Positions 23,004-33,375 of a stretch of DNA of 64,000 nt are shown piece by piece. The DNA comes from Diploptera punctata (Eukaryota; Arthropoda; Insecta; Blattodea; Blaberidae), in the NCBI GenBank assembly GCA_030220185.1, contig JASPKZ010003844.1, forward strand, positions 186,001-250,000, given 5' to 3'. Below the pieces are notes generated by a model, which saw only the letters and a list, made by a program, of their open reading frames with translations, did no database searches and was not told where the DNA came from. The stretch's first letter is position 1; every line of letters begins with the position of its first letter. The position numbers and the translations under genes are program-made.

Positions 23004-23296
23004 AGCGTCGTGGTTAAAGCACTGCGCTACAAGCCGGAAGGTAAAGGGTTCAAGTCCTGTTGGGGTCAGGATTTTTGAACCGACCCAAACCTTCTGGCGG
23101 CACTATGGCCCTGGGGTCGACTCAGCCTCTAACGGAAATGAGTACCAGACACTTGTTCTGGGGGTAAATGCGGCCGTCACGTAGGGCTGACAATCCGGCT
23201 GACATAAAGTGTCGATTGTCTAGAAAAAGTGGGAGCCTTAACCTCCTACTACCCCAAGGGCGTCCTGAGGCCTGTTGTGGGATCACTTTACTTTAT
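23003..23296 (+). repeat. SINE family A, near full-length
   Basis: tRNA-like head with GTGGTTAAAGC and the box-B-like GGTTCAAGTCC, body blocks (CCTTCTGGCGGCACTATGG, TGGGAGCCTTAACCTCC) and end GGGATCACTTTACTTTA. Low divergence from the copies at 3991 and 39259. Confidence 0.85.
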
Positions 23297-23642
23297 AAAA
23301 TAACATTGTCGCAAATAGTTTTCCTTGTTCTTGTGAAAATATGCAAAGAAGGATAATGATGACTACGACACAAGAATCCATGCCGTAGCATAAATCATTT
23401 TCTCTAAGAACTTTGTTTTGGAGTGTTGGAAATGAAACAGCATAAAAACCCCAAGCTTTTGAAATAATGGGCTCTTTTCCATAATATAGCGTACGTCCTT
23501 ATGCATTTTGTTATTTGACTTCCATATTTCTTGTTTGATTGAAATGGTTCCACCTTTTATGATTGAAATTATTTCACTTTATGACTTCATGTGTTCAAAA
23601 CAGTACCATTTCATGTGATTGAAATTGTTACTTGTATGTTAA

Positions 23643-24290
23643 TGGATAAATGCAATATGTAGCGATTATAATTTTAAAATTTCAATACGTAAAACAAAAG
23701 TAATGGCATTTTGTGGAAGAAATACTCTGCGTGCAAAAATAGTAATTCGAGACGAAATTATTGAACAAGTATCCCACTTTAAATGTTTAGGATGTGACAT
23801 CAGCTATGGGTATGAGAAAGATATTGAACACAAAACACATCAGTTTCAAGCTATTTGTGGTACTTTAAATAGAACATTGAATAATAAAGCCCATAAACAA
23901 ACAAAATTAAAATTTTATAAAACAATGGCTGTCACTGTCCTTTTGTATGGGAGTGAATCTTGGATTACCACTACCAAACAAGAAAGTAAAATCCAAGCAG
24001 CCGAAATGAAATTTTTAAGAAGAGTAAAAGGCTGCACTAGAATGGACCAGATAAGAAACGAGGATATCCGTGAAGAACTGCAGATCTACTCCACAAAAGA
24101 AAAGATATTTAACAACAAGATACAGTGGAAAGAACATGTAGAAAGAATGGAAGAAAGTAGATTACCAAATAAAATCTTCCATTATTTTCCGAGAGGAAGA
24201 AGAGATGTCGGACGTCCTCGGAAGAGATGGTCTTAGATCTATTAGTGAAGACGGAATAGGCAACTCTTGCCTAAACCAGGAAGTGAAGAA
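23643..24290 (+). pseudogene. LINE RT C-terminus (separate group)
   Basis: An open 177-codon frame at 23703-24236 with SHFKCLGCDISY, YGSESWITT, EMKFLRRVKGCTR, WKEHVERMEESRLP and GRRDVGRPRKRW, the thumb and tail of a non-LTR retrotransposon polymerase. No palm or YADD box remains, so it is 5'-truncated, as is usual for LINE copies. Nearest in style to the group 2 copies but with a different tail. Confidence 0.8.
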
Positions 24291-24604
24291 GAATAAGAAG
24301 ATGTTAATGGATATCGGTCTCTAATTCTGCTAATCGCTGAATGAAGTTGGCAATGAAGATTCCAGGCGTAACCTAAACTTTAAGGAAAATGTTAACTTAA
24401 ATGTATTTCTTGACGAAAAAATTTAAAGATACCTTATGAATGATTGAGGTAGAATTCTGTTACCTTTCAGGAAGCAATCGGTGTTAATAGAACTTGTAGG
24501 ACGAGTTGGTCAATAAGTCTATATTGCTTTACAAAAAATGCCAATTATGTTAACGTGATCGAAAATGTATCTATATCGAAATTGTATCACACTTATAAAA
24601 TCCA

Positions 24605-24719
24605 CCCATAGTAATTCTGCCCGAGGGCAGGTCCTTCACTGCAATCATAGCATTTTCATGCTATGCTTGCAGCTTTACTAGGGAATTATAGGTGTGGTAG
24701 CTTCCCGTTGCTTTCCACA
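24605..24719 (-). repeat. SINE family B, 3' part only
   Basis: Only the tail half of the SINE (CATAGTAATTCTGCCCGAGG to GTTGCTTTCCACA) is present; the head is missing. Confidence 0.75.
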
Positions 24720-25139
24720 ACATATACAATTGATGTTGGTATATCTGCGATTAGTAAACTTCAACACTTCAAAACCGATCACCATAAAGTTCGCACATAT
24801 ATGTATTTTCGTGGAGAAGGTTTCTATGCTACATATTATCTTATAAAATCATTAAGTGTAGGAGTTCACCTGAAACGAAAATTTAAAAATCGCTCTAGCG
24901 GTCGCAATTTTCGATGTTTCACAACGAAACTCAGTATATCCTATTGAAATAAAAAGATGTTGGCATTATCAAAAAATCAGCGAAATCCGAGAGTTAAAAA
25001 TGGGGTTTACTTTAAATTCGAAATAAAAAAATTACTCTAGCAACCGCACGTTTGGTTCATTGCAGTATATGCCCTATAATTTAATTAACCCTTACTATTT
25101 CATGTATTTAGGCGTATCACTCACGCCGGGTATTAGCTA

Positions 25140-25770
25140 CTACCATATAAAAAAGACACATATATAGGAAAAATGAAAATAGAATGAATGCAATTTAAAA
25201 ACCTGTTGGATATTAACAGTGTCACATTGAACACGTCTGTGTGTGTTTTAATAAATGGTGGTTTAAAGAGGTTGTTGACGTGTTTTAGCCTCTTTCTTTG
25301 AAGAGTTATTAATGTTACAGCACATCACGAACTATTTGTGATATCTGATTGCAGAAATTGTAATGAAAATGTCAGTGAGTCATCCTTGTAATTATATATA
25401 TATCCACCTCCCACCTGAACCTGCTTTCTAGTATTTGTTACGTGCCTAGTAATACTTGGTTAAGTGGTTAACACCCACTAATAGCCGCGAGTAATATCCA
25501 ATTGAATGTGTGAACATGCTATTTATCTAAGATCTCACATATTGAATTTGCACGCACAAGTTTTGTAAATCAACGAACATAAGGATATAGTAAGAAATGA
25601 ATTCCTTCCCTCTGTCAGAAACGAAGTGGAGACATATTTTTATTTTTCCAGACAAATTGCTAATAATTATTTATAACTAAATTACAATTTAAAATTAGCA
25701 TATTTGGAATTAATTTTAAGCATGGCATTGATTATAGCTTTAATAAACTAATGATCTTCTTGATTATAAA
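25140..25770. other. AT-rich stretch, nothing recognised
   Basis: No repeat termini or coding frames with motifs. Confidence 0.35.
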
Positions 25771-25775
25771 ATCGT

Positions 25776-25954
25776 AAAACATGTAGTCAATGTACCCATT
25801 TTACCAATTAAAAATTAAAAGTCAATATGTTTCAACAGCGAAGCTGTCATTTTCAAGACTAAATGGTGACTTGAAAATGACAGCTTCGCTGTTTGAAACA
25901 TGTTGACTCTTTTAATTTTTAATTGGTGAAATGGGTACTTTGACTACATGTTTT
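25776..25954. repeat. Fold-back palindrome with hammerhead-like segment
   Basis: Arms at 25776-25857 and 25870-25954 are nearly perfect inverted copies around a 12-nt loop. The right arm reads CTTGAAAATGACAGC, TTCG, CTGT, then GAAACATGTTG, which resembles a decayed hammerhead core (stem II capped by TTCG, GAAAC before palindromic ACATGT). At 179 bp it matches the size of the Penelope-derived hairpins elsewhere, but no coding evidence ties it to that class. Confidence 0.6.
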
Positions 25955-26031
25955 ATTAATTACAGAATTAAAAAATAAAATGCTATAATTAATATTTAGC
26001 CAAGTTATTATTTATATCTCAATTAATTTTA

Positions 26032-26490
26032 ATGTACAATGTGCCAGAAATACGGACTCTTACTTTAGGGGAGGAAGGGAGATTGCGAGTTTTTGAGAAT
26101 AAAGTTCTTAGGAAGATTTTTGGACCAAAGAGAGATGAACAGACAGATGAATGGAGAAGACTACATAACAATGAACTACATGGTCTTTATGGGAAGCCAG
26201 ATATAATAAGAACAGTTGAGTCTCGTAGACTGCGATGAGCACGACATGTTGCGCGTATGGGGAATGAAAGACTTGCATGGAACCCTTCTTGTAGGAAAGC
26301 CAGAGCGAAAACGTCCAGTTGGTAGACCAAGAATGAGGTGGAAGAAAACATTAATTACGATTTGAGGGATGTAGATTATACAGGGAATGATTGGAAAGCA
26401 TTAGCTCAGGATAGGGATGTATGGAGAGCTTATGTCCGCGCGGCCATGAATCTACGGGTTTGTTAGTGCCAGTGAGTAAGTAAGTATATG
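26032..26490 (+). pseudogene. LINE group 1, RT C-terminus
   Basis: Frame 26032-26238 reads RTLTLGEEGRLRVFENKVLR then FGPKRDEQTDEWRRLHNNEL; a stop replaces W in the RLRWAGH block. The tail ends GTGAGTAAGTAAGTA, the simple-repeat 3' end of this LINE. Confidence 0.75.
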
Positions 26491-26648
26491 CCAGAAATAT
26501 TAGCTCAATATATTTGTCACTTACTAACATTTAATATGCTATTAGATGAACACCATATTGTTAGTCTAAAAAAATAACGATTTATTGTTTTTTAGTGGTT
26601 AGGGCCTACTTGTACATAATACGATTTATAATTTTAATTATTTCCTAG

Positions 26649-26797
26649 ATGTCAGTATGAGGCGGAACGCTGACCACGGACCACTCAAAATGACATCTAT
26701 ACGAAAAAAGTGTAACTAAATTCGTATGGTTCAAATTCTTCCCTGTAGGGGGAGAGCGCCTAAATCTCTGTAAAGGGAAAACATAGGCTTACAATAC
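26649..26797 (+). repeat. SINE family C, 3' part
   Basis: Starts at CTAGATGTCAGTATGAGGCG and ends at ACATAGGCTTACAA. Head missing. Confidence 0.75.
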
Positions 26798-26799
26798 AA

Positions 26800-27278
26800 T
26801 ACAAAACATTATTTCCACTAAATTAACCCAAGTGGAATATTATATTTATTATTAATATTTTTATAATGAATTTGTATGGAAAGGTTTGTAGTATCGAACG
26901 TAGTGTTTGATACTATTTCCTGAGTCCTAGAGCCGACAAAGTTTTTTTCTCAGTTCTCAAGACAAACCCTACTGGAATTTCATTAACAGGATCAAATTCC
27001 ATCATAACCACCATTTCATAAAATAATTAAAATTAAATAAGTGAACTTATGTAGAAAGATCACTACAAAAAATATGCTATATATAAATACACAGCCAATC
27101 GGATACAAATAAAATATTTTAGACACGAGATGAGCTTAGATATTAAATCGTCTTATATACTTTTAAAGATTTTTATCTTCAGAACAAAAACATTTATATG
27201 AAATCACAGAAGTATAAGTGTAAATAAAATTATGTTGACGGCAATGCTTTAAAAATTTTAACATCTATTTTAATAATG

Positions 27279-27337
<59 letters not shown>

Positions 27338-28021
27338 CATCATCACAGTACATTTACGAATTTAGAATGGACGTCCAGGTCTTCTTATTCCTGCAGTTTG
27401 ATAACTTAACATTTGTTTGGGTATTCTGTTCGATGGATGTTAGTTGCATCCGAAATAATAATATCATTAACTAGGTATACTAATGGTCACATTGTAACAT
27501 TTGGTTACAGAAGTATTTTCTTATCAATTCATATCATATACACGGTTAGAACTGAGTAACAATTTCTACTCCATCCTGCCATTAAACAGAACACACACAC
27601 ACACAATCATCAGGCAGATTCAGATTTGTGGAGGCTTTTTCTACACCAACTCACAACGCACCATATTAAAAAGGAAATTAGACCACTTTACTGTCTTCTA
27701 GAATATTACACTTGATCTAATGACTATTGAAGCCTTGAAATTACGATATGAAATGCTGTATAATCGGACATGGAAGACGAGCGGAGGAATGGGGGTTTCA
27801 CAAAGCAAGACACTTGTCCTTTTTTGACAATACGCGAAATACGACTAAAGATTTTCCTGCATGGAGACATGGAAGAAAGCAATTTTATAATATCCCTTGT
27901 TTCTTTCTTTTTTTTTTTGCTATGCACAAGTTTTATTATTATTATTATTATCATTATTATTATTATTACTTATTATTATTATTTCACATAACTATTAATA
28001 ATAAATAGAATATATTATAAT
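26800..28021. other. AT-rich stretch with (AAT)n runs
   Basis: AAT runs at about 27272-27337 and 27938-27985. No recognised gene or element ends. Confidence 0.4.
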
Positions 28022-28625
28022 ATTACACTGGTCGACATGATTTTTGTCTCATGAGTACCAATAGTTGTACTTAATGCAGTTTTTTTTATCGTGTTTGCAA
28101 ATATGTATTCCGAATTTCTCTATCACCCACAATTTTTTTATTTCAATTTCAATTAATGGATTTAAATAATTTGTTTTCCGCTTAACAAACATTAAAGGGA
28201 TTACGTCAAAATCAAAATATACAGTGGTGTACCCTGACCCATCTGCAATGAGACCACTGCGAAGAATTGCCCATACCAAAGCTTCCAGAACATGTGGCAT
28301 TTGATGAAGATAGCTCAGATTCTGATAGAAGTAAGGAAGAAGAAGAAACAGATTTTGGTGATACAACTTTTGAACAAAGCTATTCATCTGAGCCTTCATT
28401 TATTGACTCAAGAAGATCTTAACGATCTCATACGAGATTTAAAGTTATCCAAAAACCTGTCTGAAATGCTTGGTTCCCGGCTAAAACGATGGAATCTCTC
28501 GGAAACCTTGCGTGATGGAGAAAAACTGATATCATATTTGAATTCAGGAGAAAACATACTATCAGAATCACATATTTTTCTTTCTGAGACAAAAAAGTTT
28601 ATTTTTTGTTGCTCAGTGTTATTAT
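28022..28625 (+). mobile_element. Unclassified multicopy element, internally deleted copy
   Basis: Ends ACACTGGTCGACATG (left) and TTGTTGCTCAGTGT (right), a short inverted terminal match. Left and right ends match 50109-50667. The interior keeps an N-terminal coding part (LPEHVAFDEDSSDSD then, after a frame change, LNDLIRDLKLSKNLSEMLGS at about 28415-28490) that the other copies lack. No transposase motif visible, so the class is open. Confidence 0.55.
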
Positions 28626-28867
28626 AATGTAAGCAGAATAAATTAAGTAGTAGGTCTGCGATGTTACTCTTTAGGGAACGAAGTTGGGCTATTAGAAAAC
28701 TCTTATAAAATGGATTACTCACATTAAAAAGTCCAACATGAGATAACAGAAGGCAGACTCACCTGAAAAATTAAAACAAATTTAATTAACCTATTATACA
28801 ATTAAAACAATTAACAATAATGAGATATAGTACAAACGAAATCAGTCAATCTAATATGGTTAAAATT

Positions 28868-29045
28868 GGTAATAAAAGATTCCGGGCTATGTGGCCGTGG
28901 TCTATAACTGGCGTTTCTTCCAGACGTTTCTCCCTCCGCAGTTGAGGGAGAAACGTCTGGAAGAAACGCCAGTTATAGACCACGGCCACATAGCCCGGAA
29001 TCTTTTATTACCATGATTACCGGCCGTGAAAGCCTGCATTCCACT
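28868..29045. mobile_element. 178-bp Penelope-derived palindromic element
   Basis: Bounded by a perfect 14-bp duplication ATATGGTTAAAATT (28854-28867, 29046-29059). The insert is a perfect 69-bp inverted repeat (28868-28936 with 28944-29012) around the loop CGCAGTT, followed by a 33-nt one-sided tail (ACCGGCCGTGAAAGCCTGCA) shared with the long Penelope element at 32730-34690. Each strand carries GAAACGTC, but the CTGAAGA half of the ribozyme core is missing because the palindrome replaces it. Confidence 0.85.
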
Positions 29046-29309
29046 ATATGGTTAAAATTCTTAATGGCTCAGAAAATATCGTTTGATACTCCTTTTCGGG
29101 AGGATCCGAATTGAAATCTCGCGGCTACACAATCATATTGAAATTTCCTTATTTCGTGATTTCCGTCAATTATCAAGACAAATGCCGTGTTGCAATTTCA
29201 TTTTATCCTTGGTCATTTTTTGTTTTTTTTTTTACATTCAAGTAAAAATATTTTTAATGAATTTACACAAAGAAAAAATTAAGACTACAGTACACTGTCC
29301 TTCATAATG

Positions 29310-29770
29310 CACGTAGCAATATAATTACATGACTAATATGTTAAAGCATCTGCAGTAAAAAAACTTATAAACGATGGATAAGTTATTGATGAAACTTAAA
29401 TGAAATAAACCAAACTAGGCCTACCTCAACAGCATGAAGTTTAAACAACATCTGAATAAAGATTATTTTAGAGAACATTGTTAAAAAACTTTCATTAACA
29501 ATAACCTACTTTATGGGATTATTAAGACAAAAATCAATATTGTTTTTGATTCGATTCACGAACAGGAATAATTTAATCGCAAATGTTACGATCTCTGTAA
29601 ACCGTAATTGCAAGGCGGTGACTCCATTGTAAATTCGTCTTGCTTATTGTCATTCCAGTTTCATTTCCTCTATGAACTCAATTCCATTTATACAAATTAT
29701 GAAACATACAAGGAAATGATATAGGTTAATTCATCTGAACTATGTGACTAATTTATAATAGGTCTATATA
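29310..29770. other. AT-rich stretch, nothing recognised
   Basis: No recognised repeats before the hAT element. Confidence 0.35.
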
Positions 29771-29930
29771 ATTGCAACTAGGGATGCAACATCGTTCATA
29801 CAGAACATCGATTGTAGAACATCGATGTTTTGAAAAGTAAAATATCGATGTCGAAAACATCGATGTTTATGAACGATATATCGATGTTTTGGAAAAAAAT
29901 GAATAAAAACACAAAGGAATGTTGAAAATG

Positions 29931-30114
29931 ATCTTGAAGAAGATTTCCAGGCTGTAGGCCGTGGTCTCGAGGCTTGAAGTTCCCCGACGTTTCGCCAGAG
30001 ATTGCGTCTGGCATTCTCAAGGGTTGTCTTGAGTCATCACGGCCTACATACCGGAAATCTTCTTCAAGACCATCATAGCAACTCCGGCCGTGAAAGCCTA
30101 AGTCAATACAGAAA
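29931..30114. mobile_element. 184-bp Penelope-derived hairpin, type 2, inside hAT
   Basis: Flanked by a 10-bp duplication GTTGAAAATG (29921-29930, 30115-30124). Imperfect arms (from 29931 and ending near 30075) enclose a loop; a plus-strand tail ACTCCGGCCGTGAAAGCC follows. The ribozyme-like core lies on the minus strand (29986-30021), opposite to the orientation in the sister copy at 53970-54149. Confidence 0.8.
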
Positions 30115-30182
30115 GTTGAAAATGTTTATTAATTATTTATTTCGCAAAATAGAATTTAAAAACAACAATTTTGACAATCTTG

Positions 30183-30345
30183 TGGCCAGTAAGCGGTTTC
30201 TTTATTGAGTAATCGTAGCCCCAGCCTCTGAAAATAGCCGCTCACTGGGCACCGACGTTGATACGATAGGCAAATATATCATCGCCAGTTTTTACAGCCC
30301 AGGAAATAAACCTTTCATGTCATCCCACATTTCTAAAGTATCTGC
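30183..30345 (-). pseudogene. hAT transposase, dimerisation (hATC) region
   Basis: Minus-strand translation gives LAMIYLPIVSTSVPSERLFS, EAGATITQ, a stop, then RNRLLATRL. This is the conserved C-terminal dimerisation domain of hAT transposases (S-x-PSER-x-FS signature). One in-frame stop lies inside it and another upstream. The catalytic RNase H-like core is not present. Confidence 0.85.
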
Positions 30346-30850
30346 TTTTATAGGAGTTACAGCATACGACATAAACATGTGATATTCTGATTCTTCTTTT
30401 GTTTTATCCGTTGTTTTATTCTTAATATCGTTGTGCGGTGATTGTTTGTGGTAACTCCATATGCTACGTTCGGATTCACCCCTTTCGGAATCGTCAGAAG
30501 ATTCAATAAATTGCTACCTGCATACTGGTTAAGTAATTTTTAATATAATTGATGACTTTACTCTTAGCACACGCATCTTTGAAATAATATAATATAGCTA
30601 TGTCGGTAGGCATGACAAAATATCGTTCATAAAACATCGTTCATAAACATCGATGTATCGTCGATGTTAGGGGTTAAAACATCGATGTTTATGAACGACA
30701 CATCGATGTTTTAAAACATCGATGTATCGTTTGCATCCCTAATTGCAACACCGTTAAGTATTTTCCTAAGGCCTAAGTTTTATATAGGATAACATTTTAT
30801 ACGAATTTATATTATAATTTATAAAATAATTAGTTTACTTTTTATTATCG

Positions 30851-31170
30851 ACCAGGCTCATAAGCTAGTGATCAGAATTTCTGATTACAGTTCATGAGGT
30901 CCCGGGTTCGATTCCCGGTCAGATCATAGCAATTTTATTTAAAGGAAATTATTCTTGTGGTTGCTCACGGTCTAGAATTTAGGTTAAGTTTAGATTAAGT
31001 TCTCTCCTGAAGTTCCATTAGGCCTATCATTTATCATCCATATCATCGGGGTAACATATTTCCCCTTCCAGGTGCCCCAACCTAAAAAATGGATTACAAT
31101 TCCTCCAATGCCAGAAGAGAAAGCCAGAAATGTCATAAAAGACAATCTGGTAATCTGGTGGCATTGCACA
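30851..31170 (+). repeat. SINE family D, full-length
   Basis: tRNA-like head with the box-B-like GGGTTCGATTCCCGG (about 30904), body TTAGGTTAAGTTTAG and tail AGCCAGAAATGTCATAAAAG. Matches the inverse copy at 37922-38225, which defines the family ends. Confidence 0.75.
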
Positions 31171-31319
31171 AAAAAAAAGCTTTTTATTATCCTTTAAATA
31201 ACGATATTGCATTTTTTTTTCACTTGTTGAAAATACGACTACCGCATACTAAGTGTAATTGCTGTTCGTAATCTTGAAAAGTATGTAATATATACATCTT
31301 ATCAACTCTATGGACAATA

Positions 31320-31445
31320 ATCTCGGGGGCCGTTTGGGCTTTAAAGTTTCCTGACATCTGTTTCATAGGTGAGGAAAAACTCAAGAAAAAAAAAACATCA
31401 CCCAGGAAATTTGTCCCGGCCGAGGATCGAACTCAGTAGCATACG
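31320..31445 (-). repeat. SINE family B-type head fragment
   Basis: Diverged piece covering TTTCATAGGTGAGGAAAAAC to the box-B-like inverse GAGGATCGAACTC. Confidence 0.6.
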
Positions 31446-31490
31446 AGAGAGCGATGCTATATGGTAGACTATATATATATATATATATAT

Positions 31491-31834
31491 GCCGGGGTCG
31501 ATGGATTTTTTTAGGATGGAAAAATCCACGGAGCAAGTCCTCCTGGAGGGACTTTAAGCCGTGGGTCCCGAGTCTAAAGATTTTTAGGCTCGTAAAAAAT
31601 CCTTAAGCCTGAATGAAAGGCCTCTAAGCAAAATTTACCGAATTTTCCAGTCCCAGTACTACCTTGGTTTCCTAGATGTCAGTATGAGGCGGAACGCTGA
31701 CCACGGACCACTCAAATACATCTACACGAAAACGAGTGTAACTAAATTAGTATGGTTCAAATTCTTCCCTGTAGGAGGAGAGCGCCTAAATCTCTGTTAA
31801 GGGAAACATGGGCTTATAAGATTATAAGAAGATA
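31491..31834 (+). repeat. SINE family C lacking its head
   Basis: Begins at GCCGGGGTCGATGG directly after a TA run (31471-31490) and continues to ACATGGGCTTATAAGA. The tRNA-like head is missing. Confidence 0.8.
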
Positions 31835-31839
31835 TATAT

Positions 31840-32711
31840 AAAAAGAAAATATGATAAACCTTATTTTAGCTTCAAATAAAGAATCTAATTCAACTTGTAA
31901 CTAAATTGAAGTCAAACCTTCTAGAAAATTGTCTTAGGAAAATTACTCGTATAATATTTGATTAGTTATTAGGCCTATTTATGATAATTCATCGTACTAA
32001 TTTTTAACATACGATAACTCCTGAAAAGTTGAAGAAGAATTATATTTGTATTTCTATTAAAGCCTAAGCTGTATACCCGAGTTGATCATTTTCTCTGAAA
32101 TTTTTATATAGACCTAGGCCCCCTGTTTTCTTAAAACTGTTTTAATAGGAACTGCGAGCATAGTCCGTAGTAACATGGGAACATTTTAAATAACCGATGT
32201 TATTTGATTATACAGTACTGATAAAATAGGCCCTAACCATATTTTCTAAATTTAATAAAACGGGGTTTTTTTCGATGGAAGAAAGTAATCCAATATAAAA
32301 ATTAATATTCGCGAGAATTTTATTATTCTGTTTTCTTTACAGCATTAGTCTAGAAATAATATAATGAAAAGATTCAATTTTTTCAATATACGTATATGTA
32401 TTTAGAGAAGAAGGCTAACTTTCGTCGGGATGCAGTACAAAAAGAAAGTAGTCTTCTATACTTATATCCAAAAGTGAAAGAATTTATTTTAAATTGAAAT
32501 ATTACGGGAATTAGATAAGGTAAAATAATCAAGGAAATAATGAACTGCAGACCTTTCAGTTAATAAGGAAATAATTTGTATATAATACTAAAATATATTT
32601 TCCGCGAATGTGAAATTTGGTGTATCCATATAGGGATGTAGGTATAATATAATGAATCATCAGGAAATATTTTATTATATTCATTAATCATTATGTTCTT
32701 AATTGAATACA
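31840..32711. other. AT-rich stretch, nothing recognised
   Basis: No recognised gene or repeat; immediate target-site neighbourhood of the Penelope insertion. Confidence 0.35.
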
Positions 32712-32784
32712 TCAACTCTTATATACTATAATGTTGTGTGATTCCGGGTTCTGTGGCCGTGGTCCATAGTTGGTGTTGATACCA

Positions 32785-32819
32785 GACGTTTCGCCCTCAA
32801 CTGCGGAGGGCATCTTCAG
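32785..32819 (-). ncRNA. Hammerhead-like ribozyme core, left arm
   Basis: Inverse of the right-arm motif at 34574-34608: CTGAAGA, stem II GCCCTC/GAGGGC with loop CGCAGTT, then GAAAC-GTC. See the right-arm entry for fit and caveats. Confidence 0.55.
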
Positions 32820-33192
32820 TGGCGAGTGCTTCTAGGCGTGTTTCCTGGTCGGAAGATCTACTTAGAGTGAGCTCTGCTGACGTTGTGGACGTTGTATTGA
32901 TACTAGTGGTGGGAGCAGGGTGAGTGGGCGTGGCTCTTGCTGATTGGCTAATGGTCGTCTCCTTGTTGTCCCTAGTGTTGATGCATTTATTTTCTAGTGT
33001 ATGGTACCAGGCCTTAGGCAATTTGATACCTTCCTCTTTTCTGTTAATATTTTCTTTATGCTTGTATATTTCTATAGCCTCTCGGTATAATCTAGGGAAA
33101 TAGTAGGAAGTTGTGGCTAAAACTTGTGTATCATCGAATAGAATCTGGTGTCCATTCATAATGGCATGTTCTGCTACAGCCGATTTATCCAT
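32797..33192 (-). pseudogene. Inverted duplicate of the Penelope endonuclease C-terminus
   Basis: A 131-codon open frame that is the same protein end as in 33406-34596, present because the arm is an inverse copy. It contains AVAEHAIMNGH and the Ser/Thr-rich tail. Unlikely to be expressed on its own. Confidence 0.8.
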
Positions 33193-33375
33193 TTCTCCTT
33201 GTCTGCAGTTTCTTTTATGTTCAGATAAACGGGTGGCTATACTTCTTTTCGTGGTCCCTATGTATGGTTTACCGCACGAACAAGGAAGTCGATATACGCC
33301 GCAAGTGGAGAGAGGTGGCCGAGGATCCTTAGCTGAGCGAAGGCAGTCTTCTATTTTTCTTGTAGGTCTGTAAAC

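Larger units (their letters stand above)
29779..30741 (-). mobile_element. hAT DNA transposon, internally deleted
   Basis: Bounded by a perfect 8-bp target duplication ATTGCAAC (29771-29778, 30742-30749), the length typical of hAT. Terminal inverted repeats TAGGGATGCAAC / GTTTGCATCCCTA. Both ends have clustered AACATCGATGTT palindromes (about 29797-29892 and 30623-30732), which look like subterminal transposase-binding repeats. The minus strand keeps the transposase C-terminus only. A Penelope-derived hairpin was later inserted at 29931-30114. Confidence 0.9.

Noticed and set aside
28920..28960. Ribozyme in the perfect 69-bp palindrome
   Set aside because: The palindrome extends into stem II, so the CTGAAGA half is absent on both strands.
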